64,000 bases of DNA from Microbacterium sp. B35-30 (GTDB taxonomy: Bacteria; Actinomycetota; Actinomycetes; Actinomycetales; Microbacteriaceae). Below the pieces are notes generated by a model. The model did not search any database. It was not told the origin of the DNA and saw only the letters and a program-made list of their open reading frames with translations. Both the position numbers and the translations under genes were made by a program. Positions 34,515-43,245 of this stretch are shown here, piece by piece (within the stretch, counting starts at the first letter, position 1; every line of letters begins with the position of its first letter). The stretch covers positions 44,668 through 108,667 of the forward strand of contig NZ_MWLQ01000016.1 of NCBI RefSeq assembly GCF_010634855.1, given 5' to 3'.

Positions 34515-37346
34515 TCAGCCGCGGGGCTTCTCGATCATCTCGGTGGTCTCGATCTCATCGCCCACCTGGATGTCGTTGTACTTGCCGAGGCCGATACCGG
34601 CTTCGAAGTCCGTGCGGACCTCGGTGACGTCGTCCTTGAACCGGCGCAGCGACTCGATGGCCAGGCCATCGGCCAGGACCACGCCGTCGCGGATGACGCG
34701 CGCCTTGGCGTTGCGCGTGATCGTGCCCGAGCGGACGATGACACCGGCGATGTTGCCGAACTTCGAGGAGCGGAACACCTCGCGGATCTCGGCGACACCC
34801 GACTGGACCTCTTCGTACTCCGGCTTGAGCAGGCCCTTGAGCGACTGCTCGACATCGTCGATCGCGTTGTAGATGACCGAGTAGAACCGGACATCCACAC
34901 CTTCACGTGCGGCGCGCTCGCGCGCCTTCGTGTCGGGACGGACGTTGAAGCCGATGACGATCGCGTTGTCGATCGTCGCGAGGTTGATGTCGGACTCGGT
35001 GACCGCGCCCACACCGCGGTGGATGATCCGCAGCTGGACGGAGTCGTCGACCTCGATCTTGAGCAGCGACTCCTCGAGGGCCTCGACGGCACCCGAGACG
35101 TCACCCTTGATGATGAGGTTGAGCGACTCGACCTTGCCCTCTTCGAGCGCACGGGTGAAGTCCTCGAGCGAGATGCGCTTGCGGGCCTTGGCCAGCTGGG
35201 CGTTGCGCTCGGCAGCTTCACGCTTCTCGGCGATCTGGCGGGCCGTGCGGTCCTCTTCGGTCACGATGAACGTGTCGCCGGCTCGCGGCACCGAGTTCAG
35301 ACCCTGCACCTGCACGGGACGCGACGGGTAGGCCTCTTCGACGGCGTCGCCGTTCTCGTCGGCCATCGCACGCACGCGCCCGTAGGCCGTGCCGGCGACG
35401 ATCGCGTCGCCGACCCGCAGCGTTCCGGACTGGATGAGCACCGTGGCGACCGAACCGCGACCCTTGTCGAGCTTCGCTTCGATCGCGACACCGCGCGCGT
35501 CCTTGTTCGGGTTCGCCGTGAGGTCCAGACCCGCGTCCGCGGTCAGCAGGACCGCGTCGAGGAGCTCCTGGATGCCGGTGTTCTGACGAGCAGAGACATC
35601 CACGAACATGACGTCGCCGCCGTACTCCTCGGCCACGAGCCCGTACTCGGTGAGCTGCTGGCGCACCTTGGCGGGGTTGGCGTCGGGCTTGTCGACCTTG
35701 TTCACCGCGACCACGATCGGCACGTTCGCCGCCTGGGCGTGGTTGAGCGCCTCCACCGTCTGCGGCATGATGCCGTCGTCGGCGGCGACCACCAGGATCG
35801 CGAGGTCGGTCACCTGCGCACCACGGGCACGCATGGCGGTGAACGCCTCGTGACCCGGGGTGTCGATGAAGGTGATCGCACGCTCGATGCCCTCGTGCTC
35901 GGTCCACACCTGGTACGCACCGATGTGCTGCGTGATGCCGCCGGCCTCGCCCGCGACCACGTTGGTCTGGCGGATGGCGTCGAGCAGTCGCGTCTTACCG
36001 TGGTCGACGTGACCCATGACGGTCACGACCGGAGGCCGGATCTCGAGGTCTTCCTCGTTCTCCGCCTCCAGCTCGGCCTCGAGATCGAGACCGAAGCCCT
36101 CGAGGAGCTCCTTGTCCTCGTCCTCGGGCGAGACCATCTGGATCTTGTAGCCGAGCTCGGCGCCGAGCACCTCGAAGGTGGCCTCGTCGAGCGACTCGGT
36201 CGCGGTCGCCATCTCACCCAGGTTGAACAGGATGGTGACGAGCGTGCCGGGCTGCACGGTGTAGCCGCGCAGCGCCTCGAGCTTGTCGGCGAAGTCCGCG
36301 ATGGATGCGCCGCGGCGCAGGCGGATGATCTCGCCGTTGCCCTTCGAGACGTTGACGCCGCCGACGACCGGCGCCGACCGCATCTCGAACTCCTGCCGCT
36401 TCGCACGACGCGACTTGCGCTGCTTCGACTTGCCGCCGCCCTTGCCGAAGGCACCCGCGGTGCCACCGCCGGGGCCACGGCCACGACCGCCACCACCGCC
36501 GGGACGACCGGCGAAGCCGCCCGCGGGCGCTCCACCGGGAGCGCCGCCGGGACGCTGGAAGCCACCGCCGCCGGCGCCGCCGGGACGGCCGGGACCGCCG
36601 GGACGCTGCTGGAACGGGGCACCGGGACGACCGCCGCCACCGGGGCGACCCGCCCCACCCGGACGCGGAGCGCCGGGACGAGGAGCACCCGGGCGCGGAG
36701 CCTGGGGACGCGGGATGTTGCCGGGGCTCGGGCGCTGACCCATGCCCTGCGCCGACGCGAAGGGGTTGTTGCCCGGGCGGGGGCCGGCGGGACGCTGACC
36801 CATGCCCTGCGACGACGCGAAGGGGTTGTTGCCCGGGCGCGGCGTTCCACCACCGGGACGGGGCGCCTGCGACGCGGGCGTGGCCGGCGTCGGTGCGCCG
36901 GGGCCGGGCTTGGGAGCGCCGGGAGCAGCCGGAGCGGCGGGGGCGTCCGCTGCCGGAGCCGCCGGAGCGGCCGGAGCGGCCGGAGCCTTCGCTGCGGGAG
37001 CCGGAGCGGGTGCCGCGGCGGGCGCCGGTGCGGCGGGCGCCGCCGGAGCGGCAGCCGGGCGCGCCGGACCTGGCTTCACCGCGGGACCGGGCTTGGCCGC
37101 GGATGCACCGGGCTTCGCTCCGCCTGCGGCGGGCGCCGCCGCGGGCTTGGCCGCAGGTGCGGCGTCAGCCGACTTGCTCTGGCCGTCGGCCTCGAGCGCA
37201 GCGCGAAGCTTTCGCGCCACGGGGGGTTCGATGGTGGACGAGGGGCTCTTGACGTATTCGCCGAGCGCCTTCAGCTTCTCGAGCGCGACCTTGCTGTCGA
37301 CGCCGAGCTCGGAAGCGATCTCGTGCACGCGTGGTTTGGCAGCCAC
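34515..37346 (-). CDS. infB: Translation initiation factor IF-2
   Basis: The 943-residue GTPase places initiator tRNA on the 30S subunit. Residues 1-55 are the IF2_N helical domain ([20 protein letters not shown]). A very long Pro/Ala/Gly/Arg-rich linker follows (about 60-320), holding two near-identical copies of '[16 protein letters not shown]'. The G domain has GHVDHGKT (445-452, Lys451), DTPGHEAF and NKVDK, and the C-terminal domains follow to the end. The long GC-rich linker is typical of actinobacterial IF-2 and gives the region its repetitive look (36450-37180). It is preceded by ylxR and nusA. Confidence 0.97.
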   Translation of the reverse strand: MAAKPRVHEIASELGVDSKVALEKLKALGEYVKSPSSTIEPPVARKLRAALEADGQSKSADAAPAAKPAAAPAAGGAKPGASAAKPGPAVKPGPARPAAAPAAPAAPAPAAAPAPAPAAKAPAAPAAPAAPAADAPAAPAAPGAPKPGPGAPTPATPASQAPRPGGGTPRPGNNPFASSQGMGQRPAGPRPGNNPFASAQGMGQRPSPGNIPRPQAPRPGAPRPGAPRPGGAGRPGGGGRPGAPFQQRPGGPGRPGGAGGGGFQRPGGAPGGAPAGGFAGRPGGGGGRGRGPGGGTAGAFGKGGGKSKQRKSRRAKRQEFEMRSAPVVGGVNVSKGNGEIIRLRRGASIADFADKLEALRGYTVQPGTLVTILFNLGEMATATESLDEATFEVLGAELGYKIQMVSPEDEDKELLEGFGLDLEAELEAENEEDLEIRPPVVTVMGHVDHGKTRLLDAIRQTNVVAGEAGGITQHIGAYQVWTEHEGIERAITFIDTPGHEAFTAMRARGAQVTDLAILVVAADDGIMPQTVEALNHAQAANVPIVVAVNKVDKPDANPAKVRQQLTEYGLVAEEYGGDVMFVDVSARQNTGIQELLDAVLLTADAGLDLTANPNKDARGVAIEAKLDKGRGSVATVLIQSGTLRVGDAIVAGTAYGRVRAMADENGDAVEEAYPSRPVQVQGLNSVPRAGDTFIVTEEDRTARQIAEKREAAERNAQLAKARKRISLEDFTRALEEGKVESLNLIIKGDVSGAVEALEESLLKIEVDDSVQLRIIHRGVGAVTESDINLATIDNAIVIGFNVRPDTKARERAAREGVDVRFYSVIYNAIDDVEQSLKGLLKPEYEEVQSGVAEIREVFRSSKFGNIAGVIVRSGTITRNAKARVIRDGVVLADGLAIESLRRFKDDVTEVRTDFEAGIGLGKYNDIQVGDEIETTEMIEKPRG

Positions 37347-37437
37347 AAATTCTCCTGTCTGGGTCCACCCAGACAGGGCAGACCGTTAATCGCGGACGGG
37401 TCTCATTTCGAGCCGTTCACTTTGTTTCCATAGCCGT

Positions 37438-37692
37438 TCAGCCTTTTGTTCGCTGTAGGTACTGGTCGATGGTCTGCGTGTCAAGCGGGCCTGACACACG
37501 CAATGCTCGTACGAAGGCACGGCGCCGAAGGGCGGCATCCATGCACTCCGGCGTCTCGTGCACCCACGCGCCTCGTCCGGGCATCGATGCGCGCTCGTCG
37601 AGGACGAGGACGGAATCGATGGATACCACCCTGAGGAGGGCGGACCGGGGAGCACGCGTGCGGCATCCGACGCACGTTCGTACAGGTTCCAT
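37438..37692 (-). CDS. YlxR (DUF448) family protein
   Basis: The 84-residue protein begins 'MEPVRTCVGCRTRAPRSALLRV' with a CxxC pair and continues 'GRGAWVHETPECMDAALRRRAFVRAL', the YlxR/DUF448 signature. It is a small nucleic-acid-binding protein of the nusA-infB operon; in B. subtilis YlxR affects RNase P and transcription of metabolic genes. The ATG at 37692 is favoured by homology. nusA is 105 bases upstream. Confidence 0.9.
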   Translation of the reverse strand: MEPVRTCVGCRTRAPRSALLRVVSIDSVLVLDERASMPGRGAWVHETPECMDAALRRRAFVRALRVSGPLDTQTIDQYLQRTKG

Positions 37693-37797
37693 TCTACACC
37701 CCGGGGCCTGATGCCCCGGACCTCCTTCGTCTACGCCTCAGGGCCTGTGCCCCGGACCCGTTCCTCACACCGAGCTACTGAGGGCGGCGCGGCCGCG

Positions 37798-38787
37798 TCA
37801 GCTCTCCTCGAGAATGCTGTCGGGCTGGATGTCGATCTTGGCGCCGGTGAGTTTGGCGGCGAGGCGGGCGTTCTGGCCCTCCTTGCCGATGGCGAGCGAC
37901 AGCTGGTAGTCGGGCACGAGCGCCCGGACGGCCTTGTTCGAGGCATCCAGCACGAAGCTCGACGTCACCTTGGCGGGCGACAGCGCGTTCGCGACGAACT
38001 TCGCCAGCTCGGGGTCGTAGTCGACGATGTCGATCTTCTCGCCGCCGAGCTCCTCGGTGACGGCCCGCACGCGGCGGCCGAGTTCGCCGATGCATGCGCC
38101 CTTGGCGTTGATCGACGGGTCGTTGGCCTTCACCGCGATCTTGGTGCGGTGGCCGGCCTCGCGGGCGAGCGAGACGATCTCGACGAGTCCCGCCGGAATC
38201 TCGGGAACCTCGAGCGCGAACAGCTTGCGCACCAGACCCGGGTGGGTGCGCGAGACGGTGATCTGGGGCCCCTTGGCGCCCTTGGCGACCGACGTCACGT
38301 AGACCCGGAGGCGGGCGCCGTGCGCGTAGTCCTCCGTGGGCACCTGCTCCTCGGGAGGCAGGATCGCCTCGACCGAGCCGAGATCGACATGCACCATGCG
38401 GGGGTTGGGGCCCTGCTGCACGATCCCGGCGACGATGTCGCCCTCCTTGCCGCGGAACTCCCCCAGCACGGCGTCGTCGGCGATGTCGCGCAGCCGCTGG
38501 CTGATGACCTGCTTCGCGGCGAACGCCGCGATACGCCCGAAGTCCTCGGGGGTCGACTCCTCTTCGCCGATGACCGCGCCCTCGTCGTCGAGCAGCGGGA
38601 TGAACACGGCCACGTGACCGGTCTTGCGATCCAGTTCCGAGCGCGCGCCGTCGGGCAGCTCGCCGGTGGGCGAGGTGTGCTTGGCATAGGCGGTCAGGAT
38701 CGCCTGTTCGATGATGCGTACGAGCTCCTCGAAGGGGATCTCCTTCTCGCGCTCGACAGTCCGCAGCAGTCCGAGATCGATGTCCAC
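37798..38787 (-). CDS. nusA: Transcription termination/antitermination protein NusA
   Basis: The 329-residue protein has the NusA N-terminal domain (1-125, 'MDIDLGLLRTVEREKEIPFEELVRIIEQAILTAY'), an S1 domain (about 135-200, 'GDIVAGIVQQGPNPRMVHVDLGSVEAILPPEEQVP'), and two KH domains to the end. It lacks the acidic repeats of gammaproteobacteria, as expected in actinobacteria. It binds RNA polymerase and modulates pausing and termination. GTG 38787 has a GGAGG site seven bases upstream. In many genomes rimP precedes nusA; here nothing of that kind lies between nusA and the next gene, which is 112 bases away. Confidence 0.95.
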   Translation of the reverse strand: MDIDLGLLRTVEREKEIPFEELVRIIEQAILTAYAKHTSPTGELPDGARSELDRKTGHVAVFIPLLDDEGAVIGEEESTPEDFGRIAAFAAKQVISQRLRDIADDAVLGEFRGKEGDIVAGIVQQGPNPRMVHVDLGSVEAILPPEEQVPTEDYAHGARLRVYVTSVAKGAKGPQITVSRTHPGLVRKLFALEVPEIPAGLVEIVSLAREAGHRTKIAVKANDPSINAKGACIGELGRRVRAVTEELGGEKIDIVDYDPELAKFVANALSPAKVTSSFVLDASNKAVRALVPDYQLSLAIGKEGQNARLAAKLTGAKIDIQPDSILEES

Positions 38788-38899
38788 AGTGGCCTCCGTA
38801 TTCAGCTCTCACCGGCGCGTCGACGCACGCCGGAACCCTCCAACATTACCGGATGCCGCGGCGCACGGTTTCGGGCCCCGCAGGCGCCGGTGGTCGCGA

Positions 38900-40798
38900 T
38901 CAGTTCAGGCAGTCGTCGACGTGCGTGTCGGCGTGACGGAACCTCGCATCGGTCCAGTCGATGAGCACGGGGACGAAGTGCGATCCGGGCAGGAGGATGC
39001 CGAGGTGGTCGTAGCCGCGGTACTCGAGGAAGCGGACCTGGTTGCCGTCGGCGCACAGCTGCTCGACGAACTCGTGCTGGAGATGCGGCGGAATGACCTC
39101 GTCCTCGTCCCCCCAGCCGATCAGCATCGGCTGGCCCCACGGACCGGTCGGCGTGTTGTCCGCCAGCCGGCGGCCGAGCGCGCCCGCGGTGAGGTCGCCC
39201 ACGAACAGCGGGCGGTCCTCCGAGACGCCGAGCGCCGTCGCCACCGACACGATCACGCCTGGCTCGGACGGGCAGCGCTGCGTCATCTCGCGGACGATCG
39301 CCTCGGAGCCGGGCGCGATGTAGCGCGTGAGGTCGATGTCGTCGTAGGTGTCGGCGTACGGCACCAGCACCCACGAGATGAGGATCGACAGCATGGCGTT
39401 CGCATCCCCGCTGGTGAGCTCCTCGGCGAGCGCGATCGGCTCGGCGACGGGCGCCAGCAGCGCGGTGCCGCGCACATCGATGTCAGGCGCGTAGTCGCCG
39501 GCGATCTGCGACGTCCACAGGGCGGCGTGCCCGCCCTGCGAGTGCCCCCACACAGCGGTGCGGCGGGACAGGTTGAGGCCCTCGACCTCGCGCGCGGCCA
39601 GCACCGCATCGAGAGACGATCGCGCCTCACCGCGACCGATGAGGTACGGGAACACGCCCGGTGCGCCCTGACCGGAGTAGTCCGAGGCGACGACCACCCA
39701 TCCCCGGGCGATCGCCTCGTCGAGGCCCGGGATCGCCCACTTGGTGGCCGACGCGTCACGCAGGCTCGGCGCGCAGCCGCGCGCGACGCCGGTCGTCCCG
39801 TGGTTCCACGAGACGACCGGCCGAGGCCCGGGCGGCGCCTCTCGCGGCGTGATCACGAGCGCGCTCGCCACCGCGGGCTGACCGTTGGCGTCGCGGGTCG
39901 TGTACAGGATCCGCCGGACGTCGGCGCCGGCGGGCTTCTGCCCCGAGAAGTCGTCCGTGCGGATGAGGTGCCCGTGCTCGTACGGCACGACGGAGGGCGG
40001 ATCGTAGAACGCGTCCACGACCTGGGCGCCGTCCTGGAACCACGAGTTCGCCCACCACCCGCCGACGGCGAGCGCCACGAGCAGCGAGGCGAGGGCGTAG
40101 CGCCCTGTGGCCAGCCAGCCGGCGCGCGCCCGACCACGCCGGGCTGCGTCGGCTGCCGCAGACCCGGAAGCGGATGCCGCGGCATCCGTACCCGCCGTGT
40201 CCCGAGCGGGCTCGCCGGTGGCCGGGACGGATCGCCGCCCCTCGACGAAGGCCCGCACCGCGCGGACGAGCAGCGACGCGCCGAAGATCACGGTGCGGAC
40301 GCCGAAGATGAGGGCGACCAGGAGCACGGTCACATCCGGCCACGCGTACGACAGGATGCCGAACGCGATCTGCGCTCCGCCCCAGACGCCGGCCAGCACA
40401 CGCTGGCTGACGCTCCCGCGACGCACCGCGTCGTAGATCGATGCCAGGCCGCCGAGGACGAGAAGCACCGCGATGATCTCGGGCAGCAGCTCCAGGGTGC
40501 GGCCGAGGCCGAGGAGGATCGCGAGGCCCAGCGCGATCCACACTGCGCCGAAGCCGACGCGCGACCAAAGCGCGGTCTCGGGGGCGGCCAGCATCCGTGC
40601 GACGCCGGAGAAGATGGCGCTGAGTCCCACATAGACCGTCAGCAGGACCAGCGACGTGAGGGGCCGGGTGACGATGAGGAGACCGACCAGCAGCGCCAGC
40701 GCACCCACCACGACGAGCACGACCGGAGGAGCCCCGCGCACGAGTCGCGGCACCACGCTCCACCCGGAGACGGGAGGTCGACGGCCCTCGCGGATCAT
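38900..40798 (-). CDS. HdeD-type membrane domain fused to a secretory lipase (alpha/beta-hydrolase)
   Basis: This 632-residue protein has two parts. Residues about 15-185 contain six membrane helices of the HdeD/DUF308 type ('GLSAIFSGVARMLAA', 'LGGLASIYDAVRRGSVS'). After an Ala-rich linker and a seventh helix (about 230-250), the rest is a LIP-family triacylglycerol lipase domain with 'VVSWNHGTTGVARGCAPS' (oxyanion side), the nucleophile in WGHSQGGHAA (Ser420) and 'LIGWGDEDEVIPP' (Asp). The lipase part should face outside. The fusion is unusual to my knowledge. ATG 40798 is preferred because TATGAT lies seven bases upstream; ATGs at 40807 and 40810 are alternatives. Confidence 0.85.
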   Translation of the reverse strand: MIREGRRPPVSGWSVVPRLVRGAPPVVLVVVGALALLVGLLIVTRPLTSLVLLTVYVGLSAIFSGVARMLAAPETALWSRVGFGAVWIALGLAILLGLGRTLELLPEIIAVLLVLGGLASIYDAVRRGSVSQRVLAGVWGGAQIAFGILSYAWPDVTVLLVALIFGVRTVIFGASLLVRAVRAFVEGRRSVPATGEPARDTAGTDAAASASGSAAADAARRGRARAGWLATGRYALASLLVALAVGGWWANSWFQDGAQVVDAFYDPPSVVPYEHGHLIRTDDFSGQKPAGADVRRILYTTRDANGQPAVASALVITPREAPPGPRPVVSWNHGTTGVARGCAPSLRDASATKWAIPGLDEAIARGWVVVASDYSGQGAPGVFPYLIGRGEARSSLDAVLAAREVEGLNLSRRTAVWGHSQGGHAALWTSQIAGDYAPDIDVRGTALLAPVAEPIALAEELTSGDANAMLSILISWVLVPYADTYDDIDLTRYIAPGSEAIVREMTQRCPSEPGVIVSVATALGVSEDRPLFVGDLTAGALGRRLADNTPTGPWGQPMLIGWGDEDEVIPPHLQHEFVEQLCADGNQVRFLEYRGYDHLGILLPGSHFVPVLIDWTDARFRHADTHVDDCLN

Positions 40799-40805
40799 CC
40801 GCCCC

Positions 40806-40811
40806 ATCATA
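40806..40811 (-). promoter_or_regulatory. Possible -10 of a leaderless promoter for the HdeD-lipase fusion
   Basis: TATGAT on the minus strand, seven bases before ATG 40798. Confidence 0.4.
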
Positions 40812-40917
40812 GATGCGCGTTCGAGGGGCGCCCTTCACCGGCCGGACGTGCCGACACGGACCCCCGCGCGTCACGCGCGGTCCGCGTCAACCCCCTCTCT
40901 CCGGCGTCCGCGCGGTC

Positions 40918-40923
40918 TAGCGT
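40918..40923 (+). promoter_or_regulatory. -10 element of a leaderless promoter for the DUF1206 gene
   Basis: TAGCGT, six bases, then GTG 40930. Confidence 0.55.
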
Positions 40924-40929
40924 GAGGGC

Positions 40930-41748
40930 GTGAAAGCGAACGCGAAGCACCTGGCTCGTGAAGCGGAGGCCAGCTCGGTCTTCGAGGCGATGGCTCGTGC
41001 GGGGTACGTCGCGAACGGCATCATCCACATCCTGATCGGCGTCATCGTCATCGTGGTCGCGGCAGGAGGGGACGGCGAGGGCGACCAGGCGGGTGCGATG
41101 AAGGCGGTCGCCGGAGCGCCTGCCGGCTTCGTCGTCCTGTGGCTCGTCGCGATCGGGCTGTGGGCGCTGGCCGTGTGGCGCGCGGCCGAGGGGCTCCTCG
41201 CCCGCGACCTGTCGGGCGACGTCAAGGGCGCCGCGCGCAAGTGGGGGCGGCGACTCGCCGACTGGGGGCAGGCCCTCGTCTTCGTCGCGCTCGGGGCCAT
41301 CTCGGCCGCGGTGGCGATGGGCGCGCGCCCGAACGGCGAGGAGGCCGCCGAGGGCGCCAGCCAGGTGCTGCTGCGGCTCTGGGGCGGATCGATCGTGCTC
41401 GGGCTCATCGGGCTCGGCATCGGCATCGGCGGGATCTCGTTCGTCGTCATGGGGGTGCGGCGGAGCTTCCGCAACCGCATCCGCACTCCCGACGGCAAGC
41501 TCGGACGGGGCATCACGGTGCTCGGGATCGTCGGCTTCGTCGCCAAGGGCATCGCGCTCATCATCGTGGGCGTGCTGCTCCTGGTGGCCGCGGTGGGCAC
41601 CGAACCCGACGCCGCAGGCGGGCTGGACGGCGCGGTGGACGCGCTCCTCGACCTGTTCCTGGGTCCTGCGCTCGCTTGGATGGTCGGCCTCGGCTTCATC
41701 GCGTACGGCGTCTTCACGGTCGCCCGCGCGCGCTTCGCGCAGATGTGA
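40930..41748 (+). CDS. DUF1206 membrane protein
   Basis: The 272-residue protein is made of three repeats of about 70-85 residues, each with two membrane helices. Repeats start 'FEAMARAGYVANGIIHILIGV', 'GRRLADWGQALVFVALGAI' and 'LGRGITVLGIVGFVAKGIALIIVGV', which is the DUF1206 pattern. Function is unknown in any organism I can name. The start is set by the leaderless -10 at 40918. The next gene is 84 bases downstream on the same strand. Confidence 0.85.
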   Translation: MKANAKHLAREAEASSVFEAMARAGYVANGIIHILIGVIVIVVAAGGDGEGDQAGAMKAVAGAPAGFVVLWLVAIGLWALAVWRAAEGLLARDLSGDVKGAARKWGRRLADWGQALVFVALGAISAAVAMGARPNGEEAAEGASQVLLRLWGGSIVLGLIGLGIGIGGISFVVMGVRRSFRNRIRTPDGKLGRGITVLGIVGFVAKGIALIIVGVLLLVAAVGTEPDAAGGLDGAVDALLDLFLGPALAWMVGLGFIAYGVFTVARARFAQM

Positions 41749-41832
41749 TCGCGCGCTCGAACGGCGTTACGGCGTGGCATCCGTGCTGTCAATGGTCTGG
41801 CGAGGGCACACGGCGGCGCCGAGGCTGGGGGT

Positions 41833-42354
41833 ATGACGCACACAGAAGAAGATCTCGTCACCGGTCCCGAGGCGATCGCCAGGGTCAAGGAACTCGTCGA
41901 AGACATCGACTTCACGATGCTGACCACCCGGGACGCCGCCGGCAATCTCGTGAGCCGGCCGATGAGCACGCGACAGATGGACGAAGCAGGCGACATCTGG
42001 TTCTTCACCCTCGCCGGAACCGCCAAGGTCGCCGAGGCTCAGGCCGACCCGCAGCACGACGTGGGCCTGTCTTACCTCGACCCCAAAGGGCACCGCTACG
42101 TCTCGGTCGCGGGTCGCGCCGAGGTGGTCCGCGACGACGCGAAGATGAAGGAGCTCTACTCCCCCGACCTCGACATCTGGTTCGAGGACGGCCTGGACAC
42201 CCCCGGGATCGTGCTGCTGCGCGTGACTCCGGTGGAGTGCGAGTTCTGGGAGCCGAAGCACGGCAAGCTCGTCGCGGCGGCCGGCATGCTGAAGGCCCTG
42301 GTGACGAAGGACACGCCCGACGACACGATGTCGCACGGCAGGGTCAGCTGCTGA
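41833..42354 (+). CDS. Pyridoxamine 5'-phosphate oxidase-family (general stress protein 26-like) flavoprotein
   Basis: The 173-residue protein is a split-barrel flavin-binding protein of the GSP26 type: 'DFTMLTTRDAAGNLVSRPMS', 'DIWFFTLAGTAKVAEAQADP' and 'GHRYVSVAGRAEVVRDD'. Members bind FMN or F420 and act on unknown substrates, often under stress; it is not a true PdxH. The sequence GAGGCT lies six bases before ATG 41833, a weak form of the leaderless pattern. Confidence 0.85.
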   Translation: MTHTEEDLVTGPEAIARVKELVEDIDFTMLTTRDAAGNLVSRPMSTRQMDEAGDIWFFTLAGTAKVAEAQADPQHDVGLSYLDPKGHRYVSVAGRAEVVRDDAKMKELYSPDLDIWFEDGLDTPGIVLLRVTPVECEFWEPKHGKLVAAAGMLKALVTKDTPDDTMSHGRVSC

Positions 42355-42473
42355 CACCGAGCGGACGTCGCCGGTGGCGGCCGCGAGCCGCCGTCGCGAT
42401 CGGACGTGGCGCAGCCCCGCGCGTCCTCGCCATACTGGGCGAAGACGCGGGTGGCGAGCACGGGAGGCACACT

Positions 42474-43115
42474 ATGACCGACGGCACGACCAACATCGCC
42501 ATCACCGACGCCCTGCGCGTGCCTCCCGGCGGCGGCCTGCGGGTCGCCGATCCGGGGCTGATCGGACTGCTGGGCTTCGTGATCGCCACGGTCACCGCCC
42601 AGCTCGCTCACCTCGGCCTGCAGGACGACGCCCCGGTGTTCTGGGTGGGCGCCGTGTTCGGCGGGGTCGTGCAGGTGACGGCCGGCATGCTGTCGTACTT
42701 CGCCGGCGACAACTTCCACTTCATCGTCTACAACGCGTTCGGGTGGTATTGGATCGTCGTGCCGGGGTTCCTCCTCGGCGAGGAGCTGGGCTTCTTCGAG
42801 GTCACCGCCCAGGCGCGGGGCCTCTTCTCGCTCGTGTTCGCAATCCTCGCCCTGCTGTTCACCCCCGCGGGCGCCGTGCACAACACCGTGCTGCCCGTGA
42901 CCCTGCTCGCCGTCTCATTGGGGCTCGGCTTCCAGTCCGTCGCGGCATTCGCCGACACCGAAGCCCTCGCGATCACCGGTTCGATCATCCTCCTCGTCGC
43001 GTCGGCGCTCGCGGCGTACCTGCTGGTCGAGAAGTTCTACTGGCGCACCATCGGGCGCCGCGTGGTGCCCCTCGGCCCGCCGTGGATCCTCGGGGATCCC
43101 AACCCGGAGTCCTGA
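42474..43115 (+). CDS. Acetate/succinate transporter (SatP/YaaH family)
   Basis: The 213-residue protein has six membrane helices and the family's N-terminal signature in altered form ('VADPGLIGLLGFVIAT' for NPAPLGLxGF). 'GGVVQVTAGMLSYFAGDNFHFIVYNAFGWYW' contains the conserved FGxYN-like helix. It should import acetate or succinate by proton symport. The ATG at 42474 has GGGAGG six to seven bases upstream. The frame is open far into the preceding genes but only as a shadow. It converges with PhoX. Confidence 0.88.
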   Translation: MTDGTTNIAITDALRVPPGGGLRVADPGLIGLLGFVIATVTAQLAHLGLQDDAPVFWVGAVFGGVVQVTAGMLSYFAGDNFHFIVYNAFGWYWIVVPGFLLGEELGFFEVTAQARGLFSLVFAILALLFTPAGAVHNTVLPVTLLAVSLGLGFQSVAAFADTEALAITGSIILLVASALAAYLLVEKFYWRTIGRRVVPLGPPWILGDPNPES

Positions 43116-43181
43116 CGCCGGGCTGCGCCCGCACGGCCGACACCGAAGCACTTCGCCTCCCTCGCGACCGGGTCCCGACGA

Positions 43182-43222
43182 ACGACGCCGCGTCGCCCGG
43201 GTGAGGGGCGGCGCGGCGTCGT
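43182..43222. terminator. Bidirectional terminator between transporter and PhoX
   Basis: An 11-base stem (ACGACGCCGCG, 43182-43192, with 43212-43222) encloses a 19-base GC-rich loop that can extend the stem. It lies between converging stops. Confidence 0.5.
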
Positions 43223-43245
43223 CACGAGGTGCGGCCGAGGCGAGG

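Noticed and set aside
36450..37180. Repetitive GC-rich region that might be a CRISPR or tandem array
   Set aside because: It is the Pro/Ala/Gly linker of IF-2, read continuously in frame, with no spacers.
35019..37433. An 804-residue plus-strand ORF opposite infB
   Set aside because: Low-complexity Gly/Arg/Leu/His shadow of the IF-2 frame with no homology.
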